Below are positions 27,174 to 35,256 of a stretch of 64,000 nt of DNA, piece by piece (positions within the stretch are counted from its first letter, which is position 1; the number at the start of each line of letters is the position of its first letter). Position numbers and translations under genes: made by a program. The stretch comes from Clostridia bacterium (GTDB lineage: Bacteria; Bacillota; Clostridia; Christensenellales; CAG-138). Under the pieces are notes generated by a model. It ran no database searches and was not told the origin of the DNA. It was given only the letters and a program-made list of their open reading frames with translations. The DNA lies in the NCBI GenBank assembly GCA_017395105.1, contig JAFPWD010000045.1:1-64000 (forward strand), given 5' to 3'.

Positions 27174-28252
27174 CAGCAGTTCTCCGTGTTGCCTTTATTT
27201 TGCGAATTCGTATTTCTTTCGCTTATGCGCCTGTTTCGAAGCTGTCCGCAAGCACCCTCTATGTCCGTTCCGAGCTCGCGGCGCACTGTGGCGGAAATGC
27301 CGCGCTTATTTAAATACCCCTCGAAGGAATGTGCATATTCTCTTGAAACGCCGTTGAGCGCGCGCTCTTTGACCGAGTTCAGCGGGATCAGGTTCACATG
27401 GCAGTTTATGCCGCGAAGCCTTGAAGAAAGCTCCTTGGCACATTCCTCGGATGAGTTCACCTTATCAACGAGCGCATACTCGAAGATGACCCTTCTGCCC
27501 GTTGCATCCGCATAAGCCTTCGCCGCGGGAAGCAGCTCCTCCATGCGCCATTTTGAATTTATGGGCATTAGCCTGTCCCTTATCTCGTTATTCGGTGCAT
27601 GAAGCGATATACAGAGCGTTATATGCGGCGCATCGTCTATCAGGCTCATTATTCTCGGCACTATACCGCAGGTGGAAAGCGAGATATTGCGCGGGCTTAT
27701 CCTCAGCCCGTCCTCCGCCGTTGCCCTTCTGAGGAAACGGACTGTATTCTCATAATTGTCGAGCGGCTCGCCGCTGCCCATCATAACGATATTTGTGACC
27801 GTACGCTTTCTATCCTCACCGTGCTCGAAGTTTTTCTCGGTTTCGAGCACCTCCGAGAGCATCTCGCCCGCCGTAAGATCGCGCACCCTTCCGTTTAAGG
27901 TGGAAGCGCAGAACGCGCAGCCCATCCTGCAGCCCGCCTGAGTGGAGATGCAGAGCGTGTTGCCGTAGCTGTAGCGCATCAAAACGCATTCGACTATATT
28001 GCCGTCCTCAAGCTCATAGAGCATCTTGGCGGTATCGTCCTTCTTTGAATACAGCGTTTCGACGAGCTTCACGCCTCCGAACGGTAACGCCGCAAGCTTT
28101 TCGCGCAGCCCCTTCGGGATATTGCCCATCTGCTCGGGGCGAACGCCCTTTTTGAGCCAGTCCATTATTTGCGCGGCGCGAAAACGCGGCTCCTTCCACT
28201 CCGAAAGAAGCGCTTCGAGCTCCTGTTTTTCTATTGATAAAAGTTCGATCAT
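27173..28252 (-). CDS. rlmN: Dual-specificity 23S rRNA/tRNA methyltransferase RlmN
   Basis: 359 aa. The radical-SAM CxxxCxxC is in GCRMGCAFCAS, and the family motif MGSGEPLDNYENT follows. The C-terminal catalytic Cys is in GACGQL. RlmN makes m2A2503 in 23S rRNA. It overlaps rsmB by four bases. Confidence 0.96.
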   Translation of the reverse strand: MIELLSIEKQELEALLSEWKEPRFRAAQIMDWLKKGVRPEQMGNIPKGLREKLAALPFGGVKLVETLYSKKDDTAKMLYELEDGNIVECVLMRYSYGNTLCISTQAGCRMGCAFCASTLNGRVRDLTAGEMLSEVLETEKNFEHGEDRKRTVTNIVMMGSGEPLDNYENTVRFLRRATAEDGLRISPRNISLSTCGIVPRIMSLIDDAPHITLCISLHAPNNEIRDRLMPINSKWRMEELLPAAKAYADATGRRVIFEYALVDKVNSSEECAKELSSRLRGINCHVNLIPLNSVKERALNGVSREYAHSFEGYLNKRGISATVRRELGTDIEGACGQLRNRRISERNTNSQNKGNTENC

Positions 28253-29655
28253 TTATGGTTCGCTTCCGTTTTTATCAGTCTTGCAATATAAAAGCCATCC
28301 ATGCCGTCGATATTCGGGAAGAGCTGGATGCCGAGCCTGCCCCGTTTTTCGCTGAACGCTGCATTTTCATTTTCGCCCGCTCCGCCGCCTTCGCCGTTTT
28401 CACCGTTCAAAAGCCAAGCAAGGCTCTCCGGCTCAAAATCGGGGCGTTTTTCAAGGAATCGCTCGATATTGCCCTCGTTTTCGCGCCTTGAAACGGTGCA
28501 GGTGGAGTACACGAGCGCGCCGCCGTCCTTAACAAAATTTGCGGCGTTCAAAATTATTTTGAGCTGGATATCGGCAAGCTCCGCTATTCCCTCATCGGTG
28601 CGCCGAATCAGCGCATCGGGCTTGCCTCCGCCTCCGAGCCCCGAGCAGGGCGCATCGCAGAGCACTATATCGTATTTTTCGCCGCTTTCCTGCGCAGATG
28701 AAGCATCAACGGTTTTTAAAACGCAGTTCGTAACGCCGAGCCTATCGAGCGCCGAGCGCATCAGCTCCGTGCGGTGCTCATGCAGCTCCCATGCGGTAAC
28801 GGAGCCCGTGTTACCCATCAGGCTTGCAAGATACGCGCTCTTTCCTCCGGGAGCGGCGCAGGTATCGAGCACGCTCATGCCCTCGCTCACGCGGCAGGCG
28901 CGAACGCACAGCATCGCGCTCTCGCTCTGCACGGCGAGCTTTCCTTCCTTAAATAGGGGCAGCTCCGCGACGTTTATGCCGCCATCGAGCACGAGCGCGT
29001 TTTTATCGTATTTTCCAAGAGAAAAGGCTATACCCTGCTCTTCCAGCTCGGCTTTGAGCGCATCGGTCGTGAACGGATACTGTGCGCGCACGGTCAATTC
29101 ATGCACCCGTGAGCAGAGCATGTCCTGCGCAAAATCGAGTCCGAGAGCATTGACGTATTCGCCCGCAAGTCCCTTTGGGATACCGTAGCGCGCGCTGAGC
29201 CTCTCCGCAGGGTCCTTGGGGAGCGGAAAGAGCCTGTTTTCGGCATTATCACGAGCGATTGCGCGAAGCACGCCGTTCACAAAGCCGCAGAGCTTCGCCT
29301 TGCCTATATCGCGTGTCAGCTCCGCCGCGCCGTTCACCGCGGCATGATCGGGCGCATCCATGAACAGAAGCTCGGTGATGCCGATTCGCAGAATATTTCT
29401 TATGCTGCCCTGCACCCTGCCCTTGGCGTAATGCGCGATAAGATAATCGGCATACGAGGCATTCTCAAGCACCGTATACACAAGAGCGGTCACGCTCGCA
29501 GCTCGCCTCGGCTCCGCGCCGTTCAAGGCTTCCTTGAGAGCAAGGTTTGCATAGGCATCGTTTGCGGTCACATCCTTGATGACCTCATACGCAATGCGCC
29601 GAACGCCCTTTTCGGTGCTTACCCGCTTTATTTCGTTTTCAAATGCGCCGCTCAT
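28249..29655 (-). CDS. rsmB: 16S rRNA m5C967 methyltransferase RsmB
   Basis: 468 aa. Residues ~15-145 are a NusB-like RNA-binding domain; the rest is the Rossmann methyltransferase with CAAPGGKS (SAM binding), DAPCSGLG and YSTCTV (the two catalytic Cys). A Gly/Glu-rich insertion (NGENGEGGGAGENENA) lies near residue 435. Four-base overlaps on both sides couple it to fmt and rlmN. Confidence 0.95.
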   Translation of the reverse strand: MSGAFENEIKRVSTEKGVRRIAYEVIKDVTANDAYANLALKEALNGAEPRRAASVTALVYTVLENASYADYLIAHYAKGRVQGSIRNILRIGITELLFMDAPDHAAVNGAAELTRDIGKAKLCGFVNGVLRAIARDNAENRLFPLPKDPAERLSARYGIPKGLAGEYVNALGLDFAQDMLCSRVHELTVRAQYPFTTDALKAELEEQGIAFSLGKYDKNALVLDGGINVAELPLFKEGKLAVQSESAMLCVRACRVSEGMSVLDTCAAPGGKSAYLASLMGNTGSVTAWELHEHRTELMRSALDRLGVTNCVLKTVDASSAQESGEKYDIVLCDAPCSGLGGGGKPDALIRRTDEGIAELADIQLKIILNAANFVKDGGALVYSTCTVSRRENEGNIERFLEKRPDFEPESLAWLLNGENGEGGGAGENENAAFSEKRGRLGIQLFPNIDGMDGFYIARLIKTEANHK

Positions 29656-30626
29656 GCCTTTTCGGGCGCATCGAACACAACGCCGAGCAGCTTTTTGCCG
29701 TTCAGCGCGGCTTTTGCATCCATTCGCTTCGCATTCGGGAACTGAAGCTCCCTTAGCTCGATATAGCCGTCGCCCGTTTTAACGACCAGCCCCTTCTTGG
29801 AGCTTGCGATAACGCATTCGCCCATAGCGGCGTTCTCCCCCGCCGCTTTTGCTTCATCAAAGAGCGGCGAAGCCTCGCTCAAGGGCTTGGTTTTGAAGAT
29901 CTTGATATTATCGCCGCCGCATTTTGCGTAGGCGATCGGCGAAGGATCCATTCCGCGAACGAGGTCGTGTATCCTCTGCGACGGGAGCGCAAAGTCGATC
30001 TGCGCCTCGCTCTTTTTGATGGTTTTGCAATGCGTGGCTTCTTCGGCATTCTGCGGCGTGCGCATGAGCGTTCCGTTTTCAAGCGCGGCTATCGTGTCCG
30101 CAAGAAGCTCCGCACCGAGCACGGCAAGGCGGGCGTACAGCTCGCCGTAGGTCTCATCCTCGCCTATTTCTACTTCCTTATATAGCAGTATATCTCCCGT
30201 GTCCATGCCGATATCGGTCAGCATTGTGGTGCAGCCCGTTACCTTCTCTCCCGCGATTATCGCGCTCTGTATGGGCGATGCGCCGCGATACTTGGGCAGT
30301 ATGCTGCCGTGAACATTTATGCAGCCGTATTTCGGTACGGAAAGATTCTCCTTTGAAAGAAGCTGGCCGAAAGCCGCCGTTACCATCAGCTCGGGTGCGA
30401 AGTCCGAAAGCGCCTTGAGCCCCTCCTCGGAGCGTATCCTTTCAAATTGGTAAACTGGCAGCCCCGCCTCGAGCGCAAACACCTTAACCTCGGGCATGGC
30501 GAGGGATTTTCCCCTGCCCTTGGGTCTGTCGGGCTGAGTGAATACCGCTATATCATGCCCGCTTTCAACGAGCATTTTGAGTGCTGGAACGGCGAATTCG
30601 GGTGTTCCCAAAAAGGCTATCTTCAT
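29652..30626 (-). CDS. fmt: Methionyl-tRNA formyltransferase
   Basis: 324 aa. It has the FLGTPEFAVPAL start, GCINVHGSILPKYRGASPI (formyl-folate site) and TDIGMDTGD, then a C-terminal OB domain. It formylates initiator Met-tRNA and is paired with deformylase upstream (four-base overlap). Confidence 0.96.
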   Translation of the reverse strand: MKIAFLGTPEFAVPALKMLVESGHDIAVFTQPDRPKGRGKSLAMPEVKVFALEAGLPVYQFERIRSEEGLKALSDFAPELMVTAAFGQLLSKENLSVPKYGCINVHGSILPKYRGASPIQSAIIAGEKVTGCTTMLTDIGMDTGDILLYKEVEIGEDETYGELYARLAVLGAELLADTIAALENGTLMRTPQNAEEATHCKTIKKSEAQIDFALPSQRIHDLVRGMDPSPIAYAKCGGDNIKIFKTKPLSEASPLFDEAKAAGENAAMGECVIASSKKGLVVKTGDGYIELRELQFPNAKRMDAKAALNGKKLLGVVFDAPEKA

Positions 30627-31120
30627 TCTTCTCCGTCCTCTTCGCAGTCCTCGTCCGCTTCCTCGGTGAAGCCCTCGGGCGGCTCTGTCACCTTTTCAAG
30701 ATAAACATGACCGTCGAGATGATCGTTTTCATGCATTACGCAGCGGGCGTGCAGCCCTTCGCATTCGTATTCCATCAGCTCGCCTTCGCGGTTATAGGCT
30801 CTGAACACGACTTTATCGGGGCGCACAACGTAGCCCGAGCGGTTTGGGAAGGATAAGCAGCCCTCCATGCCGCCCTGCTCGCCGCTCGTTTCGATTATTT
30901 CGGGATTTATCGCCTCGATCAGCCCGTCGCCGCAGTCCATAACGAAGATGCGGCGCAGGATCCCCACCTGGGGCGCGGCAAGACCCACGCCCTCTGCGGC
31001 GTACATGGTCTGCGCCATGTCGTCGAGCAGATCGTGGAGCCTTTTATCGAATTTTTCGACGGGTCGAGCCTTTTTATATAAGCAGCTCGCATCGTCCTTG
31101 AATATGTTTCTGACTGCCAT
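30623..31120 (-). CDS. def: Peptide deformylase
   Basis: 165 aa from the ATG at 31120, which has GGAG eight bases upstream and gives the family N-terminus MAVRNI; the frame opens further upstream without support. Metal motifs GVGLAAPQVG, EGCLSFP and HENDHLDGH are present, though the last reads HENDH where most enzymes have HExDH. It ends in an acidic tail (EADEDCEEDGEE). First gene of the long minus-strand operon. Confidence 0.94.
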   Translation of the reverse strand: MAVRNIFKDDASCLYKKARPVEKFDKRLHDLLDDMAQTMYAAEGVGLAAPQVGILRRIFVMDCGDGLIEAINPEIIETSGEQGGMEGCLSFPNRSGYVVRPDKVVFRAYNREGELMEYECEGLHARCVMHENDHLDGHVYLEKVTEPPEGFTEEADEDCEEDGEE

Positions 31121-31214
31121 TTTAGTTTCTCCGATGCTTTTGTTTTTTCGGGCGGCGGAGCATTGTTTTGCTTGATCCGTTCGGGATGCGCTTATACTCA
31201 CCGCCTAAATATCC

Positions 31215-31229
31215 ATTATAATTATAGCA
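31215..31229 (-). promoter_or_regulatory. Extended -10 promoter of the def operon
   Basis: Read leftward, TGCTATAAT (31221-31229) is an extended -10 element, immediately followed by a second TATAAT (31215-31220). No good -35 box stands at 17 bases, which fits extended -10 use. About 95 bases of leader precede def. Confidence 0.65.
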
Positions 31230-31295
31230 TGGACTGTTGCAGAAGAAAAGTCCCTAAGCGATTTTTCGTTTTTTTGCGGTTTTCGCGCCCCGCCC

Positions 31296-32324
31296 CTAAG
31301 CATCCGCGATCGCCTCCGCGTATTCCGTCGAACTCGAGCCTTGCGCGGTAAGAATGCGCGCATACTCGTTCATTATCGGGCTCGGCCGCTCCTTCCAATC
31401 GAAAAGATATCTTCTCATTCCCTCCGCTGCGGCGGTTTCGGCGTTTTCGGCAACCCGCACTTTTATTCTAAGCTCCTTTTCAAAAAGCTCGCCGATGCCG
31501 TGCATTTTCGCTCCCCCGCCGATCAGTGTAACGCCCGTATCCACAAGATCCGCACAGGCCTCTGGCGGCAGCAGCCTTATCATATCCGCCGCGAAGGATA
31601 CGATGCATTTCATTCCGCCGAGCGCAGCGGCGCGTATATCGTCCGCATTCGCATCCACGGCGCGGGGAAGCCCATCGCCCAGTGAGCGCCCATCCACCGT
31701 AAAGCCGAGCCGATCGAGGTTCATCTTTATAAGCTCCGCCGTGCGCACCCCGATGCGCACCCTATGCACCGAGGCGAAATAGTTTTGTATCGCCCGCTCG
31801 GCTAGCTCGCTTCCGAAACTCTCGCAGCACTCTACTATTATCCCGCCTGCGCATACAGCGGCGCAGCAAATGCTCTGCGCTCCGATATCCACGAGCAGCT
31901 TCGCCCTGCTTGATCCAAGCTCCTCGCCCGCCCCGAGCATGCCCATGAGCGAGCGCGACAGGATGCGAGCTCCGCGAAAACCCGCCGCCTCGGCAGCCTT
32001 TTCAAACGCGCGCAGTCTTTGAAGCGGCATGGTTCTTGAAAGAGCTATAAAAAGCTCTGTGTTTCGCGGCGATCCCCTTCTTCCGCCGTGCTTTTTCACA
32101 AGCTCGGCAAGCAGCTCTGCGAGCAGCCTTGAGTTCGCGCAGCAGCCGTTTTTTATGGGAGCGACCCTTCCGTATTCCGCAAATTCGGCGCATCTTCCAA
32201 CGGAGCGCACATGCCTTTCGCATGCCGCCATCGAAACAAGCGATGGCTCGCTCACGATGCCGCCGCGCAGCGCCAGCCTTGTGTTTTTTGAGCCGAGATC
32301 GACTCCGATGCAAGCTTTAAACAT
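31296..32324 (-). CDS. mreB: MreB-like actin homologue
   Basis: About 343 aa from the ATG at 32324. Actin-fold motifs: GVDLGSKNTRLAL (phosphate 1), LLVDIGAQSICCAA (phosphate 2), TLIGGGAKMHGIG (adenosine). The sequence is divergent for MreB and Cys-rich in places. Position next to maf matches the Bacillus maf...mreB order, though radC is elsewhere (58.7 kb) and mreC/mreD are not adjacent. It would organise lateral wall synthesis. The ribosome binding site is inside a hairpin. Confidence 0.85.
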   Translation of the reverse strand: MFKACIGVDLGSKNTRLALRGGIVSEPSLVSMAACERHVRSVGRCAEFAEYGRVAPIKNGCCANSRLLAELLAELVKKHGGRRGSPRNTELFIALSRTMPLQRLRAFEKAAEAAGFRGARILSRSLMGMLGAGEELGSSRAKLLVDIGAQSICCAAVCAGGIIVECCESFGSELAERAIQNYFASVHRVRIGVRTAELIKMNLDRLGFTVDGRSLGDGLPRAVDANADDIRAAALGGMKCIVSFAADMIRLLPPEACADLVDTGVTLIGGGAKMHGIGELFEKELRIKVRVAENAETAAAEGMRRYLFDWKERPSPIMNEYARILTAQGSSSTEYAEAIADA

Positions 32325-32330
32325 AATAAA

Positions 32331-32366
32331 CCTCCGAAGCACTCATAAAAAAGAGTATTCCGAAGG
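32331..32366 (-). promoter_or_regulatory. Hairpin that would mask the mreB ribosome binding site
   Basis: In the leftward transcript, 32366-32353 pairs with 32344-32331 in a 14-position stem (13 pairs counting G-U, one A-C mismatch) around a U-rich 8-base loop. The 3' arm ends in GGAGG, the mreB Shine-Dalgarno, seven bases before the ATG. The fold is visible; control of translation is inferred. Confidence 0.55.
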
Positions 32367-32399
32367 TCGGTATTAATTCCTTGTTCCCGCTTATGCGCT

Positions 32400-33011
32400 T
32401 CAGCGGAAGCTTCGCGGCAGCACACCAACGCTTTTGAGCATCCGATACGCTCTTGGCAGCGGCAGCCCTATGACGGTGAAATAGTTTCCCTCCACCTTCC
32501 GAACGAACATTCCGAAGGGTCCCTGAATGCCGTAGGCACCCGCCTTATCCATCGGTTCGCCCGAGGCAACGTAATTCTCGATCTCCTCCTCGCTCAGCTG
32601 CGCAAAGGTAACGCGCGTTATATCGCATTCAACGAGGCGCTTTTCAGCGGTAATGACCGCAACGCCCGTATAGACCTCGTGCGTTTTGCCCGAAAGCTCC
32701 ACAAGGATGCGCCTCGCATCTTTTTCATCCGAGGGCTTGCCAATTATGCTTCCATTATGGTATACTATGGTGTCTGATCCGAGCACGGCCATGTCGCTCT
32801 GCGCGCATGCGCCGCCCTGCTTAAAGCGAGCCGAATCAAGGCGCTCGAACACCTCCGCTGCCTTCGCTTCGGCAAGCTTTGAAACAAAGCTTTTCGGATC
32901 GGATTCTGCGATGTGCTCATCCGACCTCGACACCTCTATCTCGAAGTCGTAGCCGCACATTTCAAGCAGCTCGCGCCGCCTCTGCGATGCGCTTGCAAGT
33001 ATCAGCTTCAT
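32400..33011 (-). CDS. maf: Maf family nucleotide pyrophosphatase
   Basis: About 203 aa from the ATG at 33011 (GGAG nine bases upstream), giving the family start MKLILASASQRRRELL. VSRSDEHIAESDP, GSDTIVYHNG and KPSDEKDARRIL are conserved. Maf proteins hydrolyse non-canonical nucleoside triphosphates and slow septation when overproduced. It lies upstream of mreB on the same strand and diverges from the dcw cluster. Confidence 0.93.
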   Translation of the reverse strand: MKLILASASQRRRELLEMCGYDFEIEVSRSDEHIAESDPKSFVSKLAEAKAAEVFERLDSARFKQGGACAQSDMAVLGSDTIVYHNGSIIGKPSDEKDARRILVELSGKTHEVYTGVAVITAEKRLVECDITRVTFAQLSEEEIENYVASGEPMDKAGAYGIQGPFGMFVRKVEGNYFTVIGLPLPRAYRMLKSVGVLPRSFR

Positions 33012-33155
33012 TTGCTTGTTCTCCGTGTTTATCAATGCTGTTTTAGGCATGATATCGCTGAGCCGCTGCGGGCTCGGCTCATGCCGATACGGCTATCTTA
33101 TCAATTTATGCGCTTCAAATCAACAGTTTAATAAAAAAACTAATTTTTTTAATGC

Positions 33156-33191
33156 TCGGTGGGTAAAAGTGTTGCAAAGTGGGTTTGAGTG
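33156..33191 (+). promoter_or_regulatory. MraZ operator: four GTG repeats with 10-bp period
   Basis: GTG occurs at 33159, 33169, 33179 and 33189 within repeats TCGGTG, AAAGTG, AAAGTG, TGAGTG spaced exactly 10 bases. This matches the MraZ-box pattern (AAAGTG[G/T] N3 in Mollicutes, TGGG N5 in E. coli). The third repeat abuts the -35 box, so bound MraZ would block RNA polymerase and autorepress the cluster. Confidence 0.85.
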
Positions 33192-33200
33192 TGCTATAAT
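33172..33200 (+). promoter_or_regulatory. Promoter of the dcw cluster
   Basis: TTGCAA (33172-33177) and TATAAT (33195-33200) are 17 bases apart, and TGC just before the -10 makes it extended. The start would be near 33207, leaving a ~55-base leader before mraZ. Confidence 0.85.
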
Positions 33201-33262
33201 GGGGCCTGAGGATAGTAAAAGTGGGGATTCAGCCCCAATATTGCGCGAAAGGAGGGCACGAC

Positions 33263-33736
33263 ATGTTCAAGGGTTCCAGCAGAAACACCGTTGATGCAAA
33301 GGGCAGGATCACCGTGCCCGTCCGCTGGCGCAGCGAGCTTTCCGAGAATCTTGTCGTCATGTACGGTTTGAGCAACAGGGCGGATGATAAGTATCTTCAG
33401 CTTATGAACCTTGATGTTTTTGAAAAGACCTATGGCGGCATCGCAGGCTCCTCGATGTACGACAGTGCATTCGGCAGAGCCAAGCGATTCATCCTCTCCA
33501 ATGCAGAGGATGTCAACCTTGACAAGAGCGACCGCCTTTTGATCCCGCAGCATCTCATCAAGTATGCGGGGCTCGGCGGCGAAATAATGCTTTTCGGCGT
33601 GGGCGACCATGTTGAGATCTGGGATCCCGAGCGCTACGCGCAGTCCATCGAAGGCTATGGCGTTGTTGAATTCTCCAACGATGCATCGGCCTATGAAAAG
33701 CAGCGCGAGTTAAGACCCTCCCCCGTCTCCGACTGA
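33263..33736 (+). CDS. mraZ: Transcriptional regulator MraZ
   Basis: 157 aa from the ATG at 33263, with AAGGAGG (33249-33255) eight bases before it. Two SpoVT/AbrB-like MraZ repeats: MFKGSSRNTVDAKGRITVP at the N-terminus and KSDRLLIPQHL at ~90-100. MraZ forms a ring that binds the repeats upstream of its own gene and represses the cluster; that operator is present here. Confidence 0.95.
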   Translation: MFKGSSRNTVDAKGRITVPVRWRSELSENLVVMYGLSNRADDKYLQLMNLDVFEKTYGGIAGSSMYDSAFGRAKRFILSNAEDVNLDKSDRLLIPQHLIKYAGLGGEIMLFGVGDHVEIWDPERYAQSIEGYGVVEFSNDASAYEKQRELRPSPVSD

Positions 33737-33741
33737 ACGCT

Positions 33742-34683
33742 ATGCAGAGCACGTATCACGTTCCGATAATGCTCGGCGAAGCACTCGAGCTTTTAAACCC
33801 CGAACGCGGCGGCGTTTTTGTTGACGGCACCCTCGGCGGCGGCGGTCACAGTTCGGGAATACTCTCCCTTCTTCCCGAGGGGAGCAGACTTTTCGGCATC
33901 GACCGCGATGACGAAGCTATCGAAGAAGCAGGAAAAAGATTTGGCGATAACTCGAAATTTACTGCCATACACGGTAATTTTTTCGATATGCGCACCCTTC
34001 TCGCCCCCTACGGTGTCAACGGCGCGGACGGCATAATGCTCGATCTCGGTGTCAGCTCCCATCAGCTCGATGATGCGAGCCGCGGCTTCTCCTACATGAG
34101 CGATGCGAAGCTCGACATGAGAATGGACAGAAGCCAAAATATAAGTGCATTTGACGTCGTAAACACCTACCCAAAGTCGCAGCTGTATGATATAATAAGG
34201 TATTATGGGGAGGAGCGTTACGCTTCCCGCATTGCAGATGCGATCGACAGAGAAAGACAAGCCTCTCCCATCGACACGACTACCCGTTTGAGCGAGATAG
34301 TGAAGCGCGCAATGCCCGCTGCGGCAAGGCGCGAAAGCCAGCATCCCGCCAAGCGAACCTTCCAGGCAATTCGCATCGAAGTCAACGGCGAACTCTCCGG
34401 GCTTGAAGAGGCCATAACGAACGCCGCAAGGTTTTTAAACCCAGGCGGCGTGATAGCGGTGATAACCTTCCATTCGCTCGAGGATCGCATAGTTAAAAGG
34501 GTTTTCAAGGCCCTTCAAGATCCCTGCACCTGCCCTCCAAGTGCTCCTATCTGCACCTGCGGCAAGGAAAGGGAGATCGAGATCATCACAAATAAACCGC
34601 TCACCGCAGCGGATACTGAGCTTGAGGCCAACCCGAGATCGCGCAGCGCAAAGCTGCGTGCGGCAAGAAAGCTCATTCGATAA
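33742..34683 (+). CDS. rsmH: 16S rRNA m4C1402 methyltransferase RsmH
   Basis: 313 aa. SAM-binding GTLGGGGHS, then DLGVSSHQLDD, the helical insertion, and ITFHSLEDRIVKR near the end. It methylates N4 of C1402 in 16S rRNA. Five bases separate it from mraZ, as is standard. Confidence 0.96.
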   Translation: MQSTYHVPIMLGEALELLNPERGGVFVDGTLGGGGHSSGILSLLPEGSRLFGIDRDDEAIEEAGKRFGDNSKFTAIHGNFFDMRTLLAPYGVNGADGIMLDLGVSSHQLDDASRGFSYMSDAKLDMRMDRSQNISAFDVVNTYPKSQLYDIIRYYGEERYASRIADAIDRERQASPIDTTTRLSEIVKRAMPAAARRESQHPAKRTFQAIRIEVNGELSGLEEAITNAARFLNPGGVIAVITFHSLEDRIVKRVFKALQDPCTCPPSAPICTCGKEREIEIITNKPLTAADTELEANPRSRSAKLRAARKLIR

Positions 34684-34714
34684 ATGCTCATAAATTCTTA
34701 GGGGGAAGAATAAC

Positions 34715-35164
34715 ATGGCTAAGAACACGGAATTAAACGCAGCCGCAAAGGGTAAGGAGCGCATCTATGCTCCCAGCAACGGCTCGCTTGCATACAGAAC
34801 AGATTACGCATACCGCACCGCACAGCTTGCCCCCGCTCAAAAGCGCAGGCAGCAGAATGCGCAAAGCACCGAAAACCGCAGAAAGGCGGCTCGCAAGAGC
34901 CTCTCCCTCCGTGCGTTTTTAAAGCAAAACCGCTTTATGCCCAAGCTTTTCACGGTGGGCTGCGCAGCGGCGGTCGCGGCGGTGGCATTTTACACGGTGA
35001 TCCGTTTCGCCGGTATCGCCGGTGTTCAGGCAAATATCAACGACTTAAACCGCCAAATCGAAAGCACCCGGAGCTCCATCGAGGGACTTTCATTCAGCGC
35101 ACAGCCCGTTATAAACGCGGCTGAGTTCGCAGAGGCAGCAGGGCTCGTTCAAGCACAGCCCTGA
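34715..35164 (+). CDS. ftsL: FtsL-like division protein
   Basis: 149 aa with no strong motif, as usual for FtsL. A basic cytoplasmic N-terminus (~75 residues) is followed by one membrane segment (LFTVGCAAAVAAVAFYTVI, ~78-97) and a short helical outer region (INDLNRQIESTRSSIEGL) able to form a coiled coil. The assignment rests on topology plus position between rsmH and the transpeptidase. FtsL scaffolds the divisome with DivIC and DivIB. Confidence 0.78.
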   Translation: MAKNTELNAAAKGKERIYAPSNGSLAYRTDYAYRTAQLAPAQKRRQQNAQSTENRRKAARKSLSLRAFLKQNRFMPKLFTVGCAAAVAAVAFYTVIRFAGIAGVQANINDLNRQIESTRSSIEGLSFSAQPVINAAEFAEAAGLVQAQP

Positions 35165-35256
35165 AAATACGATATTAGCCGCGCCGCCGATCATTCCGTT
35201 TAACGATAATGAAAGGATGCTTTTTCCGAGCATAGGCGCGGAAATCGTTTTGCCCA

